DNA from: an uncultured Eubacteriales bacterium
GTDB lineage: Bacteria; Bacillota; Clostridia; Lachnospirales; Lachnospiraceae
Length of the DNA: 5,707 bases
Reading direction: 5' to 3'
Assembly: GCA_900548855.1 (NCBI GenBank)
Contig: URMF01000096.1
Location: 1 to 5,707 of the forward strand
Shown: in pieces, positions 1 to 5,626 of the stretch
Position numbering within the stretch: position 1 is the first letter of the stretch
Layout of the letters: the number at the start of each line of letters is the position of its first letter
Program-made: the position numbers and the translations under genes
Notes under the pieces: model-generated
The model's database searches: none
The model's input: the letters and a program-made list of their open reading frames with translations, nothing else
Told to the model about the DNA's origin: nothing

Positions 1-22
1 CGATATTAAAAGAAAGGAAATA

Positions 23-31
23 TGTGATAAT
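23..31 (+). promoter_or_regulatory. possible extended -10 promoter element
   Basis: TGTGATAAT fits an extended -10 (TGn followed by GATAAT, 5 of 6 to TATAAT). It could drive the Nudix remnant and the GNAT gene. No convincing -35 can be judged because the window begins 22 bases upstream. Such motifs arise by chance in AT-rich DNA, so this is weak. Confidence 0.25.
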
Positions 32-60
32 TAACTTCCTAATTATCATACAAGACAAGT

Positions 61-396
61 ATGGAAACTCTTAAACGGGAATTTGAAGAAGAGCTTCATG
101 CTAAGATAGAGGTAGATAATCTGTTAGCAATCGGAGAAATTTATTTTCCATGGGGAAAAAGACCCTGTCATCAGATATGCTTATATTATAATGTACATCT
201 GATGGATGATAATATTCCATTAAATGGTGTGTTCCATGGATATGATGAGCTGGATAATGAAAGAATTGATTTGGATTTCTGTTGGGTTTCACTAGAAGAT
301 TTAAAGAAGGGTACTAATGTATATCCTTTAGAGTTGATACCATATATCCTTGAGTCAGGGAAAGAAATTGTACATTTTGTTTCAAAGCAGATTTGA
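61..396 (+). pseudogene. 5'-truncated Nudix hydrolase remnant
   Basis: This is the C-terminal part of a Nudix (nucleoside-diphosphate-X) hydrolase. The reading frame opens with METLKREFEEEL, the second half of the Nudix box (GX5EX7REUXEEXGU); R6, E7 and the E10-E11 pair are visible, but the box glycine is replaced by H13. The codons just upstream (52-60) read K-T-S, as if continuing the box with Lys where the conserved Glu should be, and the frame closes at a TAA at 40-42. The first half of the box, with its Gly, and the whole N-terminal beta-sheet region are absent. The rest (GEIYFPWGKRPCHQICLYY, then the conserved FCWVSLEDL region) matches the usual C-terminal half of small Nudix proteins. 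No Shine-Dalgarno precedes the ATG at 61. Without an intact Nudix box, catalysis is unlikely, so I call it a remnant even though 111 codons remain open. It lies 11 nt before the GNAT gene, and the two may once have been co-transcribed. Confidence 0.72.
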
Positions 397-407
397 GGAG
401 ATAGTCA

Positions 408-893
408 ATGATAGAAAATATAAAGGTAGAATTTGGCAGAACATCAGATATTGATTCATGGATGCGATTAGTGAGAAAAGTAAGTTGGAATTTTCCAGGA
501 TTAGAGACAGAGCAGAGTATAGATGAACACAAAATAATAGTACTGAAATTTATGAATGACAAACGTGCTTTGTGCGTGAAGAACGAACAAGAGATTGTTG
601 GCGTACTTTTATATTCAAGGAAGTATAATATGATATGTTGTTTGGCTGTTGATCCAGCTTATCGAAAAAGGGGAATTGCTTCGCTTCTTTTAAGAGAAGC
701 AATTGATAAGCTTGACAGAGATAAAGATATAACTGTGTCTACATTTAGAGAAAATGATGTTAAAGGAATTGCACCTAGAAAATTATATAAGAAATTTGGA
801 TTTGAAGAGGGCAAGCTGATTGAAGAATTTGGATATCCTAATCAAAGGTTTGTGTTACGAAGGAAGAAGTCAGTGTGGAAGATACTATCTTGA
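408..893 (+). CDS. GNAT family N-acetyltransferase (3' end altered by a junction)
   Basis: A 161-residue acyl-CoA-dependent N-acetyltransferase of the GNAT superfamily, probably cytosolic; the acceptor substrate cannot be told. Motif A lies at residues 79-94 (LAVDPAYRKRGIASLL), with the acetyl-CoA pyrophosphate-binding signature R86-x-x-G89-x-A91. The FRENDVKGIAPRKLYKKFGF segment (113-132) is the motif B helix region, and EFGYPNQRFVL (140-150) is the usual last strand of this subfamily. The start at 408 is supported by GAGGAG at 395-400 with a 7-nt spacer; the SD overlaps the end of the upstream Nudix stop codon. The family normally ends just after FVL-x-R. The last residues here (about KSVWKILS) are read from DNA that encodes the downstream AlbA_2-type relic in another frame, so this C-terminus is probably a fusion by-product. 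The core fold looks complete and the enzyme may be active. Its stop TGA overlaps an ATG (TGATG) that opens the relic frame. Confidence 0.85.
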   Translation: MIENIKVEFGRTSDIDSWMRLVRKVSWNFPGLETEQSIDEHKIIVLKFMNDKRALCVKNEQEIVGVLLYSRKYNMICCLAVDPAYRKRGIASLLLREAIDKLDRDKDITVSTFRENDVKGIAPRKLYKKFGFEEGKLIEEFGYPNQRFVLRRKKSVWKILS

Positions 894-1753
894 TGGATAA
901 CCTGCACCTAATTGATGAAGATGGATATTTGATAAGAGCAGCAATGCTTGCATTTTATAAAGATCCAGAGAAGTGGGTAACAGGTTCTTATATCAAAATC
1001 GGATATTTTGGATAATCGGATTCCGATTTGGTGTATCAGGATGAGGTGCACGGGTCTTTGATAGAGCAGGTAGATAAGACCGTTGATTTAGTTTATACAA
1101 AATATATGAAGGCCTTGATTGATTATGAGGGAGTCCAGAGAATTGAGCAATTTATGTTCCACAAGGACGCATTCCGTGAGATTTTGTTGAATGCCATTGT
1201 TCATAAGGATTACAGTAGCTATAATCCAATCCAGATTAGTGTTTATGAGGATAAGATTTATATTTGGAATGATGGTGAGATGCCTCCAAATCTGGATTCT
1301 ACTGACAAATTGTTTATGAAACATTCATCAAAGCCTTTTAATCCGAAATTGGCAAATGTCTTTTTCAAAAGCGGTATGATTGAAGCTTGGGGAAGAGGAT
1401 TTGAGAAGATTAGGGAAGCTTGTGCGTTGTATGATGGACCATTGCCGGAATACGAGATTAATGAGGCTGGAATTATGGTTCTTTGCAAGGCATGTGATAG
1501 GTATTTGGGGTTGTTAAGAGATGATGGTCAACATCCTGACCATCATCCTAACCAAAATGGTCAGGATGTGAATAAGCTGATTATTGATTTTTGTAAAGAC
1601 CCGAAGTCGGTCCAAGAAATAATGGATGAATTTGATTTTGATAGCAGGACAAGTTTTAGAAGAAAGTATTTAACACCTATGCTGAAAAATGGTGTGTTAA
1701 AGATGACTATACCGGAAAAGCCATCAAGTAAAAATCAGAAATATTTTTCGTAA
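872..1753 (+). pseudogene. AlbA_2/RecG-like ATP-binding protein, C-terminal relic with in-frame stop
   Basis: One frame (codons starting at 872, 875, ...) encodes the C-terminal two thirds of a Schlafen AlbA_2-type ATP-binding protein. It reads SVEDTIL, then NLHLIDEDGYLIRAAMLAFY and the KIGYFG segment, meets TAA at 1013-1015, and continues in the same frame as SDSDLVYQDEVHGSLI and onward to the stop at 1751-1753. The continuity of family sequence on both sides of the TAA shows a nonsense change and not a frameshift. The later part has HATPase_c_4 features: the N-box-like REILLNAIVHKDY (E-x3-N), a NDG turn, and EAWGRGFEKI with the GRG loop. It ends in a winged-helix domain (KSVQEIMDEF to EKPSSKNQKYF). 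The N-terminal AlbA_2 domain is missing, replaced by the GNAT gene. ATG 893 would give only a 40-residue peptide, coupled to GNAT by TGATG. A TTG at 1028 could restart translation (about 241 residues) but has no SD. Almost certainly non-functional as the parent protein. Confidence 0.8.
1013..1015 (+). other. in-frame premature stop codon (TAA) in the AlbA_2 relic
   Basis: The codons read G-Y-F-G-stop-S-D-S-D-L-V-Y-Q-D with no frame change. A single change in a GAA, AAA or CAA codon would produce it. The octamer AATCGGAT occurs on both sides (997-1004 and 1014-1021), and 1014-1028 is an AATCGGA-T-TCCGATT inverted repeat, so a local slippage origin is also possible. Confidence 0.8.
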
Positions 1754-1757
1754 GAAA

Positions 1758-1795
1758 ATAACCTAACCACATCTTAACCAATGTGGTTAGGTTAT
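1758..1795. terminator. perfect 15-bp inverted repeat after the relic; terminator-like without a T-tract
   Basis: ATAACCTAACCACAT (1758-1772) pairs perfectly with ATGTGGTTAGGTTAT (1781-1795) around an 8-nt loop (CTTAACCA). It begins 5 nt after the relic's stop, where a terminator belongs. On the + strand it is followed by CGGGAG and not by a run of T. On the - strand the following bases (TTTTCTTACG) are moderately T-rich, so it might work better against transcription from the right. A protein-binding operator is an alternative. Confidence 0.5.
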
Positions 1796-2056
1796 CGGGA
1801 GTAAAGTCTGGTGCCGTAAATGCCTTTTGCATTTCAAGTAATTGCAGATACAACGCATTTACAGTCTGTACCAAAGGATATATAGTTTCTTTCTTGCCAA
1901 CGACACAGATACGGTTATAAATACAAGAACGGACGAAGTAACAGGAACAAGAACAATTGGTGGAACAAGTGGTGGAAGAAGACGATATTTTCTGGTAAAG
2001 CTTTATTGTGCAAAAGAGGGGATTTATTTGGTTGAAGGCTACAATGTATGACTTCA
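1796..2056. other. gene-less stretch, possibly a decayed remnant
   Basis: I can support no gene here. A + frame (1842-2051) yields a Thr/Arg/Gly-rich peptide with no SD and no recognisable fold. A - frame contains a more protein-like piece (near 1810-1890, TIYPLVQTVNALYLQLLEMQ) but continues into Ser/Cys-rich nonsense. Visible structure: a short hairpin AAATGC-CTTTT-GCATTT (1818-1834), with GTAAATGC (1816-1823) also complementary to GCATTTAC (1855-1862). There is also a purine-rich run around 1941-1985, including two near-copies of a 12-mer (GGTGGAACAAGT and GGTGGAAGAAGA). Confidence 0.5.
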
Positions 2057-2106
2057 AAACGCACGCAAAACACACGCGTGCGTTTGTTTTATTGTAAAAA
2101 CGCACG
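2057..2106. promoter_or_regulatory. operator-like array of three CG-rich half-sites upstream of the AlbA_2 gene
   Basis: The 9-mer AAACGCACG occurs at 2057-2065, inverted as CGTGCGTTT at 2077-2085, and again at 2098-2106. Centres lie at 2061, 2081 and 2102, that is 20 and 21 bp apart or about two helical turns, so all face the same side of the DNA. Copies 1 and 2 form a 10-bp hairpin (AAACGCACGC/GCGTGCGTTT, 9-nt loop) followed by a T-rich GTTTTATTG. Copies 2 and 3 form a 9-bp stem with a 12-nt loop. The two hairpins share copy 2 and exclude each other. The array overlaps the predicted -35 element, which suits repression, probably by the gene's own winged-helix product (inference). Confidence 0.6.
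2068..2085. repeat. upstream copy of the 18-nt palindromic repeat
   Basis: AAACACACGCGTGCGTTT differs at a single position from the perfect palindrome at 3803-3820 behind the same gene. The shared core CACGCGTGCGTTT is identical for 13 nt. It lies 55 bp before the chosen start codon. Confidence 0.75.
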
Positions 2107-2120
2107 GAAAGTGATAGGAT
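2092..2120 (+). promoter_or_regulatory. predicted sigma-A-type promoter of the AlbA_2 gene
   Basis: TTGTAA (2092-2097, 4 of 6 to TTGACA) and TAGGAT (2115-2120, 4 of 6 to TATAAT) are separated by the ideal 17 bp. The third half-site AAACGCACG fills the spacer next to the -35. Initiation would fall near 2126-2128, only a few bases before the SD, giving a very short leader. A promoter further upstream, reading through the hairpin at 2057-2085, cannot be excluded. Confidence 0.4.
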
Positions 2121-2127
2121 TGTTATT

Positions 2128-2132
2128 GGAGG
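2128..2132 (+). promoter_or_regulatory. ribosome binding site deciding the AlbA_2 gene start
   Basis: GGAGG lies 8 nt before ATG 2141 in the frame of the AlbA_2 protein. The frame stays open upstream to 2048, but those codons run through the repeat array, have no SD and encode nothing family-like. MRMIPKKETLTIEFKSD is the usual kind of N-terminus for AlbA_2 proteins. Confidence 0.75.
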
Positions 2133-2140
2133 TATGGACG

Positions 2141-3793
2141 ATGAGAATGATACCAAAAAAAGAAACGCTTACAATTGAATTTAAAAGTGATATTGATTGT
2201 CTTGACGAGAAAGAACTTGTTTCAGAAATTGTTGGTATGACAAATACTGAAGGAGGAGTATTGTATCTTGGAGTCGAGGACAACGGTGATATAACAGGTG
2301 TACACAAAAAGCACAGAGATCCGAATGGAGCTATGGCTTTGATTGCTAATAAAACAGTGCCTTCGCTATCCGTGCGTGCTGAAATTATCGAAGAAGAAGG
2401 AATTGAGGTCCTGCAAATCCAAATTCCTATGAGCAAGACGATCATTGCGACATCGGATGGGAAAATACAAAGAAGACGTTTGAAACCGGATGGAAGTCCG
2501 GAAAATGTTCCGATGTACCCTTATGAAATTCCGGGAAGATTATCAAGTCTCAGCCAGCTTGATTATTCAGCACAAATTCTTTTAGGCGCGACTATGGATG
2601 ATTTGGATGGAAATGAGAGAGATAGGCTTCGTAATATTATCAAATATCGCAAAGGTGATAAGAAGCTATTAGAGCTTACGGATGAAGAACTTGATAAGGC
2701 ATTGCAACTTGTAAAGGAAGAAGCGGGAGTTTTATATCCAACAGTTACGGGAATGTTGTTGCTGGGAAAAGAGGATAGAATCGCCGAATTATTACCTACA
2801 GCGAAAGCTGTATTTCAGGTTCTTGAAGGTACAAAAGTTAGAAAAAACGAGCAAACATCAAGGCCTTTGCTTGCTACTTTTGAAATGTTTGAAGAATATA
2901 TGAAAGCGTGGAATCCGGAAAGAGAAATGGAATATGGCTTATTTAGAGTGCCAATTCCTGAGTTCTCAGAAGCTGCATATCGTGAAGGTTTAGTTAATGC
3001 TTTCTGTCATAGAGATTATACAGTAATTCAAGCTGTGAGAGTTGCTATAGAAGATGAGGGATTAACAATTAGTAGCCCGGGAGGATTTATTGAGGGAGTA
3101 AATTTGAAAAATTTGCTAACAGTAGAGCCTCATGGGCGTAATCCGGTATTAGCGGATGCATTAAAGAGAATAGGTCTTACTGAAAAAACAGGAAGAGGAA
3201 TAGATAGAATTTTTGAGGGTTCTATTGTATTTGGTAGACCGTTACCAGACTATTCAGAAACAACATCAACTTATGTAAAGTTGTTTATTCAGAGGGCAGA
3301 ACCTGATTTGGCGTTTACAAAAATGATTTCCGATGAAGAGAATCGATTGGGAAGGTCCTTGCCGATTAACTCTTTATTGATTCTCTCAGCCTTGCAAAGC
3401 CAGCGTAGGTTAACAATAGCTGAAATTGCAGAGGTAACAAATATTGGGGAAATACGTGCTAAAGCAGTTGTCGAAAAGTTAGTTGAAGCCGGTTTGGTTG
3501 ATGCTAGTGGTAATAATAAAGCACGCTTTTATATACTTAGTTCCAAGGTGTATAAAGAGCAGGATAATATCGTGGGATATGTTCGAAAGACGGGAATTGA
3601 TGCGGTGAAATATGAAGCATGGATTATGGAATTAATACAGAAACAAGGCGGAAAAATTACCAGAGATAATGTTGTAGAGTTATTAAATGTTACTCCACCG
3701 CAAGCTTATCGTTTATTGAAAAAAATGTCTGATAAAGGCTGGATTAAGCTTGTTGGAAATGGGCGATCAGCATATTATGAATTGGTTAAATAA
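2141..3793 (+). CDS. AlbA_2 (Schlafen-like) domain, RecG-C-like ATP-binding, winged-helix protein
   Basis: A 550-residue protein of the family often annotated 'ATP-binding protein' or 'putative DNA binding domain-containing protein'. Residues about 9-125 form an AlbA_2 (Schlafen) domain: TIEFKS (E13, K15), then NTEGG (35-39) and GVEDNGDITG (44-53). A linker of about 125-260 leads to an HATPase_c_4 domain ('RecG C-terminal') with N-box-like REGLVNAFCHRDY (E282, N286), SSPGGFIEGV (311-320), and GRNPVLADAL leading to EKTGRGIDRI (G351-R352-G353). Two winged-helix-like regions follow, about 408-465 (LTIAEIAEVTNIGEIRAKAV) and 486-548 (ITRDNVVELLNVTPPQAYRL). It is not a helicase: the RecG name reflects only C-terminal similarity. 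The role is likely ATP-linked nucleic-acid binding, such as regulation or defence; the known Schlafen connection to RNA cleavage and antiviral action makes defence possible but unproven. The gene is monocistronic, with an operator-like array in front and a related palindrome behind. Its family, but not this exact sequence, is also represented by the relic at 872-1753. Confidence 0.87.
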   Translation: MRMIPKKETLTIEFKSDIDCLDEKELVSEIVGMTNTEGGVLYLGVEDNGDITGVHKKHRDPNGAMALIANKTVPSLSVRAEIIEEEGIEVLQIQIPMSKTIIATSDGKIQRRRLKPDGSPENVPMYPYEIPGRLSSLSQLDYSAQILLGATMDDLDGNERDRLRNIIKYRKGDKKLLELTDEELDKALQLVKEEAGVLYPTVTGMLLLGKEDRIAELLPTAKAVFQVLEGTKVRKNEQTSRPLLATFEMFEEYMKAWNPEREMEYGLFRVPIPEFSEAAYREGLVNAFCHRDYTVIQAVRVAIEDEGLTISSPGGFIEGVNLKNLLTVEPHGRNPVLADALKRIGLTEKTGRGIDRIFEGSIVFGRPLPDYSETTSTYVKLFIQRAEPDLAFTKMISDEENRLGRSLPINSLLILSALQSQRRLTIAEIAEVTNIGEIRAKAVVEKLVEAGLVDASGNNKARFYILSSKVYKEQDNIVGYVRKTGIDAVKYEAWIMELIQKQGGKITRDNVVELLNVTPPQAYRLLKKMSDKGWIKLVGNGRSAYYELVK

Positions 3794-3829
3794 ACACACA
3801 ATAAACGCACGCGTGCGTTTCGTGTGTTT
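3792..3829. terminator. nested palindromic terminator/operator behind the AlbA_2 gene
   Basis: A perfect 18-nt palindrome, AAACGCACG/CGTGCGTTT (3803-3820), sits inside a second perfect 8-bp stem, AAACACAC (3792-3799) with GTGTGTTT (3822-3829). They are joined by small unpaired AAT and C. The outer arm starts within the TAA stop codon. The stable hairpin position fits a terminator, though the following GTAATC is a poor T-tract. The inner palindrome matches the upstream element at 17 of 18 positions, so it may also be a protein-binding site or a unit boundary. Confidence 0.65.
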
Positions 3830-3861
3830 GTAATCATATGAGTCTAATATAGATTATGGTA

Positions 3862-3893
3862 TCCGTTATGCAAGCAGCAGGGAGCATAGCGGA
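3862..3893. other. intergenic stem-loop
   Basis: TCCGTTATGC (3862-3871) pairs with GCATAGCGGA (3884-3893) over 10 bp including one G-U wobble, with a 12-nt purine-rich loop (AAGCAGCAGGGA). No T-run follows. The wobble, which pairs only in + strand RNA, hints at a transcribed structure. No gene was found around it. Confidence 0.35.
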
Positions 3894-3936
3894 CGGATGA
3901 TAAAACTAGAGCTTATGAAACTGATATATGTATGAG

Positions 3937-3967
3937 AAGAGTGCGGAGCGTAATGCTCCGCACTCTT
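3937..3967. terminator. intrinsic terminator, probably bidirectional
   Basis: AAGAGTGCGGAGC (3937-3949) and GCTCCGCACTCTT (3955-3967) form a perfect 13-bp GC-rich stem with a 5-nt loop (GTAAT). It ends in TCTTTAAAAT on the + strand. It separates the AlbA_2 gene from the hydrolase gene, whose own promoter begins about 30 bp later. Confidence 0.8.
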
Positions 3968-3997
3968 TAAAATATGGATGTGGGATAACTGATGTTA

Positions 3998-4006
3998 TGG
4001 TATAAT
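3998..4006 (+). promoter_or_regulatory. extended -10 promoter of the membrane hydrolase gene
   Basis: TGGTATAAT has a consensus TATAAT (4001-4006) with the TGn extension. No good TTGACA lies 16-18 bp upstream (for example ATGTGG at 3978-3983), which is typical of extended -10 promoters. Transcription would start near 4013, giving a leader of about 45 nt. Confidence 0.6.
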
Positions 4007-4057
4007 CATTGGTGTATATTGAATTTGTCGGCTTGAAAAAATATAGGGAGCATAAAA

Positions 4058-5626
4058 ATGATTCATTTTGGATTTTCGTATATGGGGTTGATATTTCTGT
4101 TAATGTTGTTTATTCCCAATATCATTTGGACAAAGCACAAACCAAAGGATTATGAGCAGTATGTTGTAAATGAAAATAAGGTATTGTTACTGTTTGAAAG
4201 AATCGGAGAAATACTTATCTGTGGTATTGTGTTGATCTTCTCTGATTTTAATTTGCGGAAACCGAATCTTTGGACAATATGGCTGATTCTGGCTGTTTTG
4301 TTGATGCTTTGCTATGAAGGTTATTGGATCAGATATTTTCGTAGTGAACAGAAAATGACGGATTTTTATTCGGCTTTTCTTGGAATACCGGTTGCTGGAG
4401 CAAGCCTGCCGGTTGCAGCTTTTTTCTTTTTAGGGATTTACGGTGCTAACTTTTTCCTACTTTTGGCAACGGTTATTTTGGGAATTGGTCATATAGGTAT
4501 ACATATGTCTCATAAAAGGGAAGTTTTTAATGACGAGAAAAAGAAAGGGATTCTTTCACGAATTTTTCGCGTAGTATTTATAGCAGCGCTGGTAATTGTT
4601 TTCGGGGGGATTACTATAATAATCGGAGCCAGAAACTATAATGCAATCAGGGGATGTATACATAGTTCCAATGGAATTGAGGAAGAAGGCTATATTGATT
4701 TATGTGGGCAGGAACAGTATTATCTGATTCGAGGAGAAGATGTAAGTAATCCTGTAATTATTTGGATTCATGGAGGTCCGGCAAGTCCTGATACAATGGA
4801 AACATATGCATTTTCAAATTATCTTAAGGATGACTATACTGTAGTTGCATGGAATCAGCGAGGCTGCGGAAGAACCTATTATAAAAATAAAGATAATGAT
4901 CCTTATAATGATACGGCAACTTTTGAGCAGGCACAGGCAGATTTGGATGCCTTGGTCGATTATGTTTGTGACAGATTTCAACAGAAAAATGTAATATTGG
5001 TAGGACATTCCTATGGCACTATGGTCGGGAGCAAATATGTAATCGAACATCCAGATAAGGTAGCAGCTTATGTTGGTGTCGGACAAATGGGGGCAGGCGG
5101 GAGTGATATTTATGCTTACGAAGATGCTCTTTCTATTGCCAGGGAAAAAGGAGATGATACAACTGCCATGATTGCTGCTTTTGAAAAATATCAGGCAGAT
5201 GCAACATTAGAAAATATGCTTGCATTAAGAAGTTATGTGTCACCTTATCATGTACCGGAAAAGGAAAACAATTATATAATGACTGCACTGACCTCTCCTT
5301 ATCTGGGAGTATATGATGTGCTCTGGTTTGGAAAGCAGTTAGGGAACCTTTCAGATTTTGTAGAGTTAAACAGCCAGCTTTTTGATTATATAAGTACCGA
5401 AGATGTATATGCGTATGGAACAGAATATCAAATTCCGGTAGGCTTTATTTCAGGGTCGTGTGACTGGATTACTCCGGTAAAGTATACCGAAGATTATTTT
5501 CATACAATTACAGCGCCGAAAAAAGAGATGCAGTTAATTGACGGCTGGGGTCATACTGTACCGCAGGAAAGTCCGAAAGAATTTGCAGATACTCTAATGC
5601 AGGTATTAGAGACAATTACAAATTAA
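4058..5626 (+). CDS. membrane-anchored alpha/beta hydrolase (proline iminopeptidase-like)
   Basis: A 522-residue protein, started at ATG 4058 by AGGGAG (4045-4050, 7-nt spacer). Residues 1-150 hold about five hydrophobic helices (roughly 5-24, 46-62, 70-90, 108-127, 128-149), and a sixth lies at 171-190. Basic loops after helices 1, 3 and 5 (TKHKPK, IRYFRSEQK, SHKRE...KKKGILSRIFR) should be cytoplasmic, so the catalytic domain after helix 6 lies outside the cell. Residues about 205-520 form an alpha/beta hydrolase: HGGPASP (238-244, oxyanion region as in prolyl aminopeptidase-like S33 enzymes), WNQRGCGRT, nucleophile elbow GHSYG (S318), probable acid D469 in GSCDWITP, and H499 in GWGHTVPQE. 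The triad is complete, so activity is expected; the substrate is unknown (a peptide or ester is plausible). The N-terminal part resembles a stand-alone small membrane protein I associate with Lachnospiraceae, so this looks like a domain fusion. Own promoter, no partner gene visible. Confidence 0.88.
   Translation: MIHFGFSYMGLIFLLMLFIPNIIWTKHKPKDYEQYVVNENKVLLLFERIGEILICGIVLIFSDFNLRKPNLWTIWLILAVLLMLCYEGYWIRYFRSEQKMTDFYSAFLGIPVAGASLPVAAFFFLGIYGANFFLLLATVILGIGHIGIHMSHKREVFNDEKKKGILSRIFRVVFIAALVIVFGGITIIIGARNYNAIRGCIHSSNGIEEEGYIDLCGQEQYYLIRGEDVSNPVIIWIHGGPASPDTMETYAFSNYLKDDYTVVAWNQRGCGRTYYKNKDNDPYNDTATFEQAQADLDALVDYVCDRFQQKNVILVGHSYGTMVGSKYVIEHPDKVAAYVGVGQMGAGGSDIYAYEDALSIAREKGDDTTAMIAAFEKYQADATLENMLALRSYVSPYHVPEKENNYIMTALTSPYLGVYDVLWFGKQLGNLSDFVELNSQLFDYISTEDVYAYGTEYQIPVGFISGSCDWITPVKYTEDYFHTITAPKKEMQLIDGWGHTVPQESPKEFADTLMQVLETITN

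Noticed and set aside
1842..2051. A 69-residue plus-strand open frame
   Set aside because: No SD, a Thr/Gly/Arg low-complexity centre derived from purine-rich repeats, and no recognisable domain.
2048..2140. N-terminal extension of the AlbA_2 protein to ATG 2048
   Set aside because: These codons lie in the half-site array and predicted promoter, lack an SD and do not resemble the family N-terminus. GGAGG at 2128-2132 points to ATG 2141.
1707..2156. A 149-residue minus-strand open frame
   Set aside because: It crosses the 1758-1795 hairpin, the repeat array and the SD of the AlbA_2 gene. Its composition is Ser/Cys-rich, it has no SD, and only a short central stretch looks protein-like.
2141..3793. 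RecG helicase
   Set aside because: No Walker A or helicase motifs are present. Similarity to proteins labelled RecG is limited to the HATPase_c_4 and winged-helix part.
2057..3829. CRISPR array or classical transposon
   Set aside because: The CG-rich repeats are too few and too short for CRISPR, and no transposase or recombinase is encoded between them. Only a single-gene cassette or operator interpretation remains.
3855..3899. Short ORF MVSVMQAAGSIADG
   Set aside because: Fourteen codons with no SD, overlapping a hairpin; nothing supports translation.
4814..5086. 90-residue minus-strand open frame
   Set aside because: It lies wholly inside the hydrolase gene antisense to catalytic-motif coding sequence, is Ile-rich and has no family features.
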